Origin: Bifiguratus adelaidae
Taxonomy: Eukaryota > Mucoromycota > Endogonomycetes > Endogonales
Direction of reading: 5' to 3'
Length of the DNA: 64,000 bases
Assembly: GCA_002261195.1 (NCBI GenBank)
Contig: MVBO01000036.1
Location: 55,751-119,750, forward strand
The position numbers were made by a program, and so were the translations under genes. Under the pieces are notes generated by a model that ran no database searches, had not been told where the DNA came from, and saw only the letters and a list, made by a program, of their open reading frames with translations. Shown here in pieces: positions 35,547 through 48,145 of this stretch (position 1 is the first letter of the stretch; every line of letters begins with the position of its first letter).

Positions 35547-37425
35547 ATGACAACGCCTGGCCCACGAAAGGTTGCAAAGAAGCAACAGGGGGCCGCTGTG
35601 CACGATAGCATACCCAAAGTCACTGAAAATGTCCTCGCACAACTTGTATCTGCCGATGGTGAGAATACAGGACCGCCATTGAGTCTGCCGGCGGATACAA
35701 CTCCAGAACAGTTGGAAGTCCTCATCAACCAGCTGTTGGGCAATGTAAGTAGAACAAGTCGTTGCCAAAGCTCGCTTTAGAATGACTGACGAACCGCGGG
35801 CCATCTAGTCGGAGGACCCTTTACCATATGCTTTCAAAGTCGATGAAACGGAGATCACGCACAATATCTACACTGATATCATTAGTGGTCAGAAAAAGTC
35901 AACAGAGGACATTCTATCTATCGTCTACCAGCCACAAGCGATCTTTCGCGTTAGAGCTGTCAGCAGATGCAGCTCTACGTTAAGCGGTAAGAAGCCAAGC
36001 AGGCTATTGCCTTTAATATTCGTGCTCATGAATAGTGCGTCCTAGGACATGGCAGCCCTATATTATCATGCGCTTTCAGTCCAGACGGCTCACAATTGGC
36101 GACTGGTTCAGGTAAGTTTTTGTTATAGAGCGCGATCTTGCATGATCTGACGGAATGATGCATTCTAGGCGACGCAACCGTACGGATATGGGATTTGAAC
36201 ACCGAAACACCGCAACATACATTAAAAGGCCATACTGATTGGGTGCTGGCCATTGCTTGGTCGCCTGACGGTAAAATACTCGCATCTGGAAGCAAAGACA
36301 ACACGGTTCGACTATGGGATGGAAAGACGGGAAAGCCTATTGGAGATGCCTTGAGAGGCCACACAAAATTCATCACCTGGTTGGCATGGGAGCCTTATCA
36401 TCTGTGAGTTTAATTCGCATGTACCATGGCCCTAAACTGATCTTCTGCTATATTGCAGTAATCCATCCTGCAGTCGCTTGGCTTCTTCGTCTAAAGACGG
36501 TACAGTCAGAATATGGGATACCAAGCTTCGACGAGTTGTCATGACCATATCGCAACATACGGCGGGAGTGACTTGTGTGAAATGGGGAGGTGAGGGTCTT
36601 ATTTACACCGCATCGCAAGACAAGATGATCAAAGTGTGGAGCGGTGCGGAAGGAAAGTTGGTCAAGACATTGGAAGGACACGGACATCGGGTGAATACTC
36701 TGGCATTGAGTACCGATTTTGTTTTGCGTACTGGCCCGTTTGACCACACGGGCAAGAAATACGCCACCGAGGAGGAAGGCAAAGCGGCGGCCTTGGCACG
36801 CTGGCAGGCAGCCAAAGGCAATAAACCGGAGCGTCTCGTGTCTGGCTCTGACGACTTTACCATGTTCTTCTGGGAGCCGGAAACGAGTAAGAAACCGGTG
36901 GCACGTATGACAGGTATGTTCAATTCCATCCAGTGCCTCACAATGTCTCATGCGGTTTTATAGGCCATCAAAAACTCGTGAACCATGTCAACTTCTCTCC
37001 CGACGGCCGCCTGATCGCTTCGGCATCATTTGATAACTCCGTAAAGTTGTGGGACGGCACGAACGGCAAGTTCATCGCTTCACTGCGTGGACATGTCGGA
37101 CCAGTGTATCAAGTGTGTTGGTCGAGTGATAGTCGCATGCTGATAAGCGGAAGTGCTGATAGCACACTCAAAATCTGGAATTTGAAAACAAAGAAAATCA
37201 AGACGGACCTACCGGGACATTTAGACGAGGTAATGGCCAATTCGCTTAGCGTGCTGGGCTGCAGTGACTTATTGGTATCTCGCGCAGGTGTATTCGGTAG
37301 ATTGGAGTCCTGGAGGTGACAAGGTCGCCAGTGGAGGAAAGGACAAACAGCTGAAACTGTAAGGATGGAATGATTACTCCACCTCAGATCGTGCTGACTG
37401 ACATTTTTCTAGATGGAGACATTAA
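35547..37425 (+). CDS. RSA4: Notchless/Rsa4 WD-repeat ribosome-assembly factor
   Basis: Eight exons (35547-35744, 35809-35986, 36046-36111, 36169-36403, 36459-36913, 36964-37229, 37288-37358, 37413-37425) give 493 residues. The N-terminal ubiquitin-like NLE domain (LPADTTPEQLEVLINQLLG ... PYAFKVDETEI) is followed by about eight WD40 blades, e.g. GHGSPILSCAFSPDGSQLATGSGD and KDNTVRLWDGKTG. Rsa4/NLE1 binds the Rea1 AAA ATPase through its UBL-like domain and is released during 60S subunit maturation. The final exon encodes only the last Trp-Arg-His. An upstream in-frame ATG at 35439 would add 36 residues; the family start favours 35547. Confidence 0.95.
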
Positions 37426-37511
37426 AGATAGAAGTCATTGTACACTATGCAACTCGTATGATACAATCTTTGTTAGACGCAACCGACCCATGCTTGCCTA
37501 GACAAATTTTA

Positions 37512-40500
37512 CTAATGAATTCTGGTTAGTTCTTCTATCAACTTGTTGAGGTCCTCCACGCTCATGTCTATGGGGAAGCCTCCGTGTGCGCCACCGACTA
37601 CTTCTTCCATCTTATCGCGGGGGAGGTCAAGGAATGATTCTATCAAATCACCGTCGAGAATGTTCCTGCTTGGTACCGTGCGAATGTCACTGGAGAACAT
37701 TCTCCATTCTGAATGATCTAGACCTCCCAACCCTTTCACGACTTTGCTGAGGTTACTTTGTACCTTCGAGAGTAATTCATAGTTCTCAGCGGAGAGAGTT
37801 GCATAGACACCAAGAAGTCCGTTTATCGTGCCGAAAATGAGCTCAGGTGTCGCTACAAAGTTTTCAGTATCTGAAGATTTCATCATGAGAGAACCTACAG
37901 GAGTGTGTTAAGCTGGTGGAATATGCTGCTTACCAATCGAACACCTACCATGCCGGAAACGGTTGACCCATTCTCCAAGATGGAATTCGCCAATTGTTTC
38001 AAGCTTGCGTCTTTCTTCGTCCGTTTGCGCTTCTGCATTCTTTCGCACAACATATAAGTTGTAACCCATTTCCGTAGCAATGAATGTGTCATCGTCAAGT
38101 GCCTCAACGGCTGTAGTCCAATTTGTATTGTAGTCTGAGGCAATTTCTTCAATTTTTTCTTCATCCTGATTGAAATGGAATAATGCCACCGAGCGCATAA
38201 GATCTCCAACCAGTATAAACTCGCCGCGACTTGCAGTATACAATGACATGAAACCAGAATGATGCGAACACAACATCACCAAGCCCAGTTTTCCAGTCTC
38301 GGCCGCGTTCCAGTTGAAGACGCACAGCTAAAGGTTTGTTTAAGCGGCTGATAAATGTCTTTTGGTGCCTTACCTTTGTATTGATTGCAGCAAGCAACTT
38401 TCCGTTGAAAGGTTGAATTGAGTATGGCGAACCCTTGATTTCCGTTTCGCTCACTAGTCTCAATTGGCGCATAGTGGAAACCTGAAAGACCAATAATCTG
38501 CCTCTGTGAGCGTTGTCTTCGTTGGGAAGAGCAAATGCGGTGCCAACAACGAAATAAACATTCGCGTCTTTTTCGAACACCATTGATGTTATAGATTGCA
38601 CCATTTCGTACTTTTCCATCCGGAAACTGTCGAGCTCTTCATGAAGTGGTCAGTGGCTGTTAAGATAATCGCGTTGTTCGTGGTACTTACGCTCAAGAGT
38701 CTGATCATCCATTATTCTGAAGTATGACACCTGATCTTCTTCATCGGTCTTTGGATCCACCTCAATTTTGGTAGTCAGAATTCCAAAGGTTCGAGTCTCC
38801 TCTTGGTACACGATTCTACGGGCCATCTCACCCAAAAGAACCGTGTCTATGTGCAATTTCTGGATTTGGTCGATTGTACCTACAATCAACCCCTCATCCT
38901 TTGAAATCGCGAGTGCGTCTGGGAAGGCTTCGGAATTGAAGGAGCACATGTAACCGACATCCTACAGAGATCGAAGGTATGTTACCCATTGCCTGGCAGC
39001 AAAATCCGTTCAGACCGAGTTACCTTGAGATTAACGTTGGAGAAACGCAACTTTCGGTTGCTACTGTAGATAACAGTAGGTCTGTCGGAAGCGGCAAAAA
39101 CATTGCTGCTCCCGTTGGAAGTGAATGTTGTCAATGTGATTGGTTGAGTTCCTAGAGTAACTTTCTTTGGCTCAGATAGCTGCGCCGTGTTGATATCTAG
39201 TGCATAGGTGATCAATTGGCCATCACCTGCAACAGTATGTCTTCATTAGCGAGCGTATCATAGTAATGAAACCCATTGCTGTCATGAATGTCTACCTACC
39301 CAACGCGACCAGTAGGTATTTCACGTGCTCAAAAGAAGTCATGAGAATAGATCTTGGAATAGTGTCGCCACCCAATAGCTTGTGCGTTTTCTGCGCCAAG
39401 GAAGGAAGCTCCAAGATCCTCGCACTTATGTCTGTCCATAGTCCCACTGCTAGCAAAGAGGATTTGTGCGGGCTGTCGGGGTCCGCAGAATGTATATCAA
39501 GGCATGCGACCTCGTACTCGAGCTCGGTTGAGCTAACAGGTTGTGCATGAGCATCTGCCTGATGAACGCATTGATATACACATCACATACCTGACTTCGG
39601 TCAATTGCTCCTCACTTAACTCGAGATATATTATTTTCTTTCCGCCAACCGAAACCACTACCTGAGAAGGATTGAAACTTGCCAAATTGATAATTTCATT
39701 GCCGGCGGGAACCCATATCTGCACAAGGGTATTGCTCATCATGTCCAGAAGGCGCACACTTTGATGTGTCACCTGCGATAAGCGAGTAAGTTATGGTTCC
39801 ACGGCCATCAGGTAAACCACAAACCTGTACGGCCAATGAGCCGAGCATATTTCCGGCGCACAATGTAGGTTCGGCTGTAATGAAACCTTCATTATCGTCC
39901 AACTCTTGCATCTCCTCGCCCGACATCTTAAGCACGCGAGTCTCTCCAACAAAAGATATCACGAGGGCATCATCATTCCTGCAGAGTTTCAATATGACAT
40001 GCGTGATGAAAGATCTCCACTCACGGTGCATCAAGATTTGGTCGCAGTGACCAGATTCCTTTAATACCTGGCATTTCTAAGTTTGCCTGCTCGTTAATGC
40101 CAACACCGTTCCGAATGATCCGCAAGGAGCCATCTTTGTTCGCGCCCGAACAAGTAATGATTTGAGGCTAAAAGGTGTGGTGAGTGAGTTAACAACCACA
40201 GACAAAGTCTGAAAGCATACCTGGCCCGACTTGTCTAAATCCACAACCGCCAAATCAACTATAGGTGCAAGGTTGGTATATCGTGTGATTTCGTTCATGT
40301 AGGTTCCCTTGTCATTTCGTTCGTCAAGCAGTTTTACAACTTGAGAATCGCCAAAATGAGAGCCAATGTAGGCATAAGCATTATCGAGGTATTGAATGCA
40401 AGAAGCACAGGATGTCTTGGCGATCATTAGTGTCGAATCCCGAAACAAATGTCATGCGTACCTCGCCAAGCAATTCTAGCTTCATGTCAACTACTTGTCC

Positions 40501-41750
40501 CCCTTCAACAAGGAGAACTAAAACATAAAGATTGCCCATATGGTCACCAAGCAGAAAACGCCTTCCGTCGTCATCAATCATGCCGTAACTAAGAGAGGAT
40601 AATGAGTACGAACACATATCATTGACCATCACATGTGCTCACGCTTTCATAACTGTTCCATTCATGCTGATCGAGCGGGCTGGCTGGCCTTTATTGAGGT
40701 AGCTTATCGTCTGTTCTCCAAGAATGATTGCTCCGCACAAAGGCTTTGGTACAGCGAGCAAAATATTGGCACCGGGTTCCACGTTTTGCTGTGATAGTGG
40801 GCCTTCGACTTTATCTTTTTCTTTGAGATTGAATTCGTACGTCTTCACGTGTCTGGCTTCTCTTGTGTCTTGGTAAAGAAGCATCAACGTGGGCCGTTCA
40901 CAGCCGTGCAAGAAGACCTGAGATAGAATCTGTAGTTCTTCCAGCCTGCGCGTAGTTTAAAGCGCATAAATGAAGTAGTTCTTCCAAAGCGGGGTTTCTT
41001 CGCCTTACCGGACATTGAAAGCTTCGCCGACTTCACCAGCTTTCTTATATATGCCCTCCTTTCCCTTTCCTTTGCTTGATCCGCCACCATGACCTGCAAC
41101 AGCTCCATTCTGTGCATCACCTCGATCGATTGGTATCACCTTAAACATGCCTTGATAGAGCTGCAAGCCAATCATTCTGCAGTCTGGATCAACGGAACCG
41201 ACCGAGCCATTATCTACCGGGCGACCTCGATCATGCACATCTCCAGACGCTATTGTGACTACATGTCCACTCGTCGAGTCGTATGACAAAATCATAAACT
41301 TGTACCGCTCCGTTAGCAGAAAGAGATACGAAGTCTCCAATCCCTAAAGCATAAGAAAGTGAACAACGACACCTCTAAACGAGCCCTTGCGCATATACTC
41401 CGATTTGACATACCTGGACCCGGAACAGCTCCATAGCAACGATACGACCATACACTCCAAACTCCAGCGACGACTTTAAACCCTCCGGGGTTAGTGTCAA
41501 GACCTCGACTCGAGTCCCTTTTCTGCAAGTGTGCAAATGCAAGCGTGAGTAGGAATGAAAGACTCAGGCTTCCGACTAGAACGAGAGACTCTCGCGGCAC
41601 GCGGCCATACAAACTGTTGGCACCGCTAACCTGTACTTACCCAAGTACAAGACTGGTCTCGTCCTTCGAGAGGAAGTTGCCTTTGGCTGCAAAATGCACC
41701 GAAGTCCCTTTATGCGCAGTAACGACGTAACCAAAGTTCTTGTTGCTCAT
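37512..41750 (-). CDS. DDB1: DNA damage-binding protein 1 (CUL4 adaptor)
   Basis: Numerous short exons (roughly fifteen to twenty) on the minus strand together cover a DDB1 of normal length, about 1,100 residues. It starts [18 protein letters not shown] at 41750; exon 2 continues [15 protein letters not shown] and [12 protein letters not shown]. Beta-propeller segments follow, and the C-terminus is the characteristic [19 protein letters not shown] ... [16 protein letters not shown]1 links CUL4 ubiquitin ligases to WD-repeat substrate receptors in DNA repair and heterochromatin control. I did not fix every exon boundary. The gene converges with RSA4 at an 86-base distance. Confidence 0.94.
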
Positions 41751-41967
41751 GTTGGAGTATAAGCATATGACGATAATGTACCCGCGTCAAAAGGGATCAA
41801 CTATCGTGCTTTGCACCTGCTTGTTTGGCCTTCGATCCAAGATGCAATGGAACAGCCTTACGTGTCTGGGGCCGACAACCGCACGCGGCACACTAAAAAG
41901 CAGTCACAAATTCGTAGATCCTATGCATTGATTTGTATTTTTACATATAAATTTACCAACCAAAAGT

Positions 41968-42039
41968 GGTTTAGTGGTCTAGTGGTATGATTCGCCCTTA
42001 GGGTGGGCGAGGTCCCGGGTTCAATTCCCGGCTGAACCC
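41968..42039 (+). tRNA. tRNA-Pro (AGG)
   Basis: These 72 bases fold as a cloverleaf. The acceptor GGTTTAG pairs with CTGAACC with C as discriminator. The anticodon stem CGCCC/GGGCG encloses TTAGGGT, giving anticodon AGG (proline). The T arm is CCGGG-TTCAATT-CCCGG. The D arm TGGTCTAGTGGTATGA serves as A box, and GGTTCAATTCC as B box. There is no intron, and a run of seven T (42044-42050) terminates transcription. Confidence 0.95.
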
Positions 42040-42157
42040 AATATTTTTTTGGAGTTTATTTTCCGCTTACGTTCCTTTAAAGTGCGAGGTCAGCGGCGCA
42101 CTCACACGACACAATATGCAATTCGAATACACTACGGCTAAGGTTGTCACGACGATT

Positions 42158-45100
42158 TTATTCTTTTCTCCGACTCATGAGAGAAGTCATTGAACTGTAC
42201 AAGAATTCGTGCATACCAGCAAAACCTCTATCGCGTAGATAATCCAGGTACTGAACGCGGTAGTCTTGGTAATTGAATTGCAAACCACCCTCCTGAAAAG
42301 CGTTTCAATTTCGCTCTCAACGCATGATAACGTGCACAACTCCCTTACCGTGGTCCCATCTTTGAGTGAACGCGAGGTAACCGGTTCATCTAGGTTCTTG
42401 CGAACGGTGGAATCTGCATCCTCAAGCGACTACGTACACAAAGGTCAGCGCACTTTTTGCAGCCAACGTACGACAACTTGCCTTAACAAAGCGCTTTGAA
42501 AGGCCCGAGAAAGCGGCCGAATGCGTGAGATTGAAGCTCAGACCGACGGGGAGGCCTTGGTTGTCAGCAATGGCCTCCAACTCCTTGATGACCTGGCTAC
42601 GTAACGTCAGTCCATCGCGCATCTCGATTCAAATGCTTTTGCCAGTCTTCGACTTACTCTGGTAACAAGCACCCAGAAGCATTTTTGTCCGTCTTGTCCA
42701 ATGCCCGATTACGCCATAAGCAATTACATATATCCATCACATAAGAATTGAACCTATTCACGTAGTCGCGTGTATAGGTGGTTGTCCAACCCTCTCCTGT
42801 TCTTTTTTCTTTCTCCTCAAAAGACTGCTTGTATCTGAAATGTAGTCAGCATAGTATGAGGTCACAGCAAATGACATACTTGGCGACAACTCCACAAATA
42901 CGAGTAACAGCCATGCCTGAAGACGCAAAGAAGAGACAATGCACGACGGCTGCTGATGGAATAATGATCTCGGGTATGTCGTGATTAACTAGTAGGGACG
43001 ACGTCTAAACGAGCATAATGAGCTCATGAAATCAGTATAATTGTTGACATTACCATCTCTAGGAACGTCAGACTTGCATGCTGTGATTGGACATCGTCGT
43101 CACCAATCTGCGAAAAGTAATTAGTTCATTCTTCATTGACCTACTCAATACTCACATTCAAGATGAGCGCATTGACTCGATCCACATGCAAAATGAACTC
43201 GCGTATTGTTTTGAAGTAGTCCACATTGAACGACAGTCGCTCAAATGAGCCAATGCTATCCAACACGGTCAGGATCATGCGCACGGCAACCTGACTTACA
43301 TACATGGATTCTTCGCTGTCATTGGCAGATTTGCTCCGCTCGTGATCGGTCCAATTGAGTAATGCCCATCGACGAAGAATCTCGGCATAGACCATGATCA
43401 GTTCGTTTCGCCAGGCTGTATCGTTCACCACAAAAAGCTTATACAGCGGCTTCAAGAACTTGCCATACAGTTCTGACGGGAAGGAAGGGACTCAGCTATC
43501 ATCCCTGAAAAACAGATCACTCATCCCACCTTCAAATGACGTTGGTCGGATGGCCTTAAGCAAGTCAAAGATATCATTCTTGTATTGCTGCCCATCCCAC
43601 GTTCGAACATATACAGACAAAAAGTCTTCGAAGACGGGTAGCAGCTCCTAAAGACATATCGAGTTAGCGTGATGAAGAAACTCAAATTACATCACTGCGA
43701 CATTCATACCTTTGTGAACTCTGTAAATTTGCGAACCTTGCCAAGCAATTCTGCAAATTGCTGTGCGGTATGTTCGGTGTGATCATTCCAAACAGCCACG
43801 TCCATGATGCATTGAGCAAGCCAATGGCTGATGCGTGAGATTATGGAAACTGTATGAACGGTTAGCACGGTAAAATTGGGACGATAACAAACATCTTACA
43901 AGATGGATTATACATGACAAGATGTTGCAGGTAGCGATCTTCCAGCACGGATGCCAGTTGATTTGGCAGATCAAGCTTGTCAATGTGCGCGGCCAAATCT
44001 TTAAAACTGGTAATATCGGCCAAAGTTTTCTAAAATATCATTTGTTAGTACCGGCAAGAGAACATGACAATGTAGAAGACATACTCCTGTGACGGTATTG
44101 GTGGTTTTGGTACTTGGAATGCTTGTAGGCGATATCTTTCGTCGCTTGGTCTGTCAAATTAGGTCAGCTACGGCGCATGCGTTCAGTAGGAATATGATGA
44201 CTCACAAGGATAGATAGTTGGAGGGGTGGATGACTTTCAAGGCTTGTACTATCGGATATATTTGCGTGTACAGTACGAATAGATTGTTGAAGCGGTAAGT
44301 TGGGACACTGTATAGAGTCTCTTTGAGCAATCGCAATGTGTGATGTAGAGACGGACTCACCTTAAAAATGAGGCGACGTGAGATGGGAATGCTAGTTAAA
44401 ACGAGACCAGGACAGTAATCTTTGTATACAGATAGTAGTCCGATTAGGCAAGGCTCGTAGCCGTTTCGGTGGGTGATCTCCATTCTTTTGAAATACGAAT
44501 TAGTTTTGTGAAGAACATGGCAGTCAAGACTACTTGCAATTTCCGGATGCGGAACGGTTTGACATGCTCTCGCCGTGTCAGGTAATATAAAATGTGACAA
44601 ATGCTCGGCCTAATGCAAGAAGATGAGCCATGCGCTGCTCTTACATCCCTCAGAATACTCACCGAAGCGTCTCATACTCGAGGTAATGAAACACTACTCC
44701 ATATAATTTGCTCAATCGATCAATATTATCCAACAAGTCGTAGACAACAATGAGCCATTTCAGTAGCTCGTGCTAAATTGACCAAACCCATGGTTTAGAT
44801 CAATCTTTCATAGCCTCCATTCCTACTACTCACCATAATTTTGATGTTTTGAGTCTTGATAGCAAGCGCACCGATGATATGGATAGCCAAGTCGTCCGAT
44901 ACCCCTCCCCGAGGAATCATCGTTTTGATTATTTTACGCGATAAAGCATCGTCTACAAGGATGTGAGCATCCGAATAGGGCACTTTTTTGGCTGCTCTGA
45001 TTGTTCCTACCTATCTTCTCGTTCAGTATAAGCTCCAACTGCAGTTTGAGATCCGCTACTTCCAACCCGCGCGTTGTAGCCTCTTGCGTTATCGTGTCTA

Positions 45101-45414
45101 TATGTTCCAAGATATCCTGCTTCTTGCCCTTGACTCCAGCGTCTAAAAGGCACATTAGCATGTTCATCTTCATGCTAGAATGCATTACACATACTTTGTT
45201 CGATAAATTCCAGACATTGCGAAACGATGCTGCTGGATGCGAACGTTGTCGCCTCGACAGCAATTTGTTCAGGATTAGCACTCCTTGTCTGGGTAGGATC
45301 TGTCCATGAGGCGCCGCATCAGCATACCATTACATCTTTGACATGCTGCATTGCAAGACGATTCTCGCTTCTCTACTCACCTTCCCAGTTGGCGGGCATT
45401 ACTGCAGCCGTCAT
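42158..45414 (-). CDS. MIS6: Inner-kinetochore protein CENP-I / Mis6 / Ctf3
   Basis: Many short exons run from an ATG at 45414 to a stop at 42158, giving a protein of roughly 700-800 residues. Family blocks are HIDTITQEATTRGLEV, DDLAIHIIGALA, the signature CHILYYLTRREHVKPFRIRKL followed by EPCLIGLLSVYKDYCPGLV, then YGKFLKPLYKLF and the C-terminal DYRVQYLDYLRDRGF. CENP-I is an alpha-solenoid subunit of the constitutive centromere-associated network needed for CENP-A loading or maintenance in several fungi. One intron (44537-44485) needs a GC donor. The ends of the gene were set by open frame; interior exon boundaries were only partly fixed. Confidence 0.88.
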
Positions 45415-45877
45415 GGTCGTGTCAGCCGAGAAGCGCGACGGCCCAAATTGTTCAATCACGCGAATTGCCTCAAATGGATGTCACGTGCGGGCTATCACGT
45501 GTTGAGATTCTCGCGACAGAAGCGTTATAATAAGGTACAGAGTCGTGTGTGGAGGCGGTTCTCATGGATAACGCTGGGATGTCACACAGGCATCGTGATG
45601 CCAATCCGTGATCCATTAATCCATCACCGAGGACGTGTCTTGCTGCACAGGTTTATAGAGCGTTATGGATGTCTCCTTGTTCTACGAGTGAGCATGGCCT
45701 AAAACTCTTCTCTCCAAGGAAGTACATATGCAGTACAGACACCTCCTCCCTCCACACCATTCACTAGCAATACATCTGTTCGCTTCGCTCTCATTTGACC
45801 GTTGTTTGACATCAATTGACTTTCTCTCCATTGTTCCTAATTTGGCCTTTTCCCCGCTCTTTGTCCTTTCCTTCCGC

Positions 45878-48008
45878 ATGTTGCCTCGAGTTCCTAGAAC
45901 ACGTTTGCTGGCGCGGGTGACGGCTGCTGCCGCTATTCAGAGGAAATCCCTACCCTTGGCATCACTACACTCAACATGCCGCACATTGCAAGTCACAGAA
46001 ACAGGCACGAGCGGGCTGTTAAGGACTAAAGACACCAAACCTATCACCAAGAGTCCAGTGCACAAGCTGACGCCTCTGACTGCAGAGAAACATCCAGAGA
46101 TCAAGCGCTTGACAAAGTACAAAGTGGTAGGTAGGCTTGCCTTGTAGACGCACTCTCTCAGTAGGCCCCAGGTGGACCAAGCCGACTTGGCTTTCTTCCG
46201 TTCGGTTCTAGGTGACCATAACGTACTCTATTCGGAGAATATACCGACGACGCAGGATCATGCGCTCATGCCTTACAATGTTGACTGGCTCAACCTCTAT
46301 CGAGGTACATCACAGACCGTGCTCTTTCCGCGGTCCACCGCCGACGTCTCGCAGGTTTTGAAATATTGCAACGATAAGCTACTGGCCGTGACGCCTCAAG
46401 GAGGCAACAGTGGTGTCAGTGGTGGAGCTACGCCGGTGTTTGATGAAATTATCATCAACATGTCAAAAATGAACACGATACGCAAGCTTGATCCTATCTC
46501 GGGTGCGGTCGTGGCGGATGCGGGCGTGATCTTGGAAGTGTTGGACAATTACTTGGAAAAAGAAGGCTACATGGTACCGCTTGATTTGGGCGCCAAGGGC
46601 AGTTGTCAGATCGGTGGGAATGTCAGTACGAACGCCGGTGGTCTGCGGTTGATGCGATACGGCAGCTTACATGGAAGCGTACTTGGCTTGGAAGTGGTAG
46701 GTGTCAATGACGACTCGGCTATGTCTTAAATCTGACACGTACTAGGTGCTGCCGGATGGCACCATATTGGATAACTTGACCATGTTGCGCAAAGATAATA
46801 CAGGTCAGTCATCCAACAGCTGAGCCTGTCGGAATTAACCAGCGGCATAAGGTTACGATGTGAAGCAATTGTTCATTGGGGCGGAGGGTACCTTGGGTAT
46901 GGTCACTGGTGTCTCTATCCTTGCTCCACGAAGGGCAAAGGTGAATATGCTCGCGCTATTGTCTGTTTCCCCGCGCTAACTCCCGACTAGTCCCAAAATT
47001 TGGCCCTCTTTGCACTACACTCCTATGAAGATGTGCAAAAGGCCTTCATGAAGTCCAAATCTGATCTTGGAGAAATCTTATCGGGTAATAATGGGTCACC
47101 TTCCATCTACGCCTGGGAACTGATGTTGATGTAGCCTTTGAGTTTTGGGATTCGGAATGCGTCGATGTGGTCAAGACCAAAATGTTGGCAGAACATTCAT
47201 TTCCGATCGCATCAGAAAAGCCATTTGCGTTTTATGCCTTGCTGGAGACGCAAGGCAGCAATCAGCAACATGACGAAGAGGTACGTCCACATGGCTTGAA
47301 AGATTGTCGTGCCGACTCTTGTCGTGCCTTGCCTGTTGCAGAAAATGACCAAATATCTCGAAGCCATCATGGATCAAGGTATTGCCGTGGACGGGGTCGT
47401 GGCTCAAGACGCAAAACAGGTACGGAAGCACATTAAAGTACTATCAAGATTGATGCTCTGTAGATGCGGTCTATATGGACCTGGAGAGAACTCATTCCCG
47501 AAGCCCTGACGAAATACGGTCCGTCTTGAACGCCGGCAATACGTTGCGTGTGCTTATCTTTTCCTAGGACCTGCCTTGACCTATGACCTCGGACTCGAAG
47601 TACCGCTTCTCTATCAATTATGCGAAGACGCCAAGAAGCACTTTGAAACTCAAGGGTTATTGTCTGAGCACGGCGAAGGCATTGTGAAAATGCTTGGCTT
47701 TGGCCATATTGGTGACGGAGTAAGTGATCCCAAAAGAACACAATCACCTTAGACTTAACTATGCCCAGAACCTTCATCTCATGGCGGCCACAAAGCACAA
47801 CGACCACGTTCTTCAACATGCCATTGACGACTATGTGTTTCAATGGACGTCCAAACATCGTGGATCCATTTCCGCCGAGCACGGTATCGGCATCATGAAG
47901 CGAGCTCATCTGGGTTTATCCAAAACTCAACCCGTCATTGATGTCATGAAGGGCATCAAGAACCTCTTGGATCCCAACGGCATCATGAACCCTTACAAGG
48001 TTCTTTGA
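45878..48008 (+). CDS. DLD2: Mitochondrial D-2-hydroxyglutarate dehydrogenase (Dld2 type)
   Basis: About ten exons encode a protein of roughly 540 residues. The N-terminus MLPRVPRTRLLARVTAAAAIQ is a mitochondrial presequence. The FAD-binding domain shows PQGGNSGVSGGATP, then VPLDLGAKGSCQIGGNVSTN, YGSLHGSVLGLEVV, DVKQLFIGAEGTLGMVTG; the C-terminal domain has GFGHIGDGNLHL and SAEHGIGIMKR, ending DPNGIMNPYKVL. This pattern is D2HGDH/Dld2 rather than Dld1. The enzyme oxidises D-2-hydroxyglutarate (yeast enzymes couple to pyruvate reduction). One intron starts with an unusual GTCCGT near 47520. It is divergent from CENP-I with 463 bases between starts. Confidence 0.94.
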
Positions 48009-48145
48009 AAGAATAAATTTATACGATGTTGATTTACAATGCCTGTACAACGGACGACCAAATGATCCATAATTATAAGATTCGATTACACCTCCTGCAG
48101 ACCATCACTACTCAACGATCCAATACCACTATCATCACTATTATG

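Noticed and set aside
35355-35804. 149-codon open frame on the minus strand between NPR2 and RSA4
   Set aside because: Lies opposite the first exon of RSA4, whose family assignment is certain; no similarity of its own.
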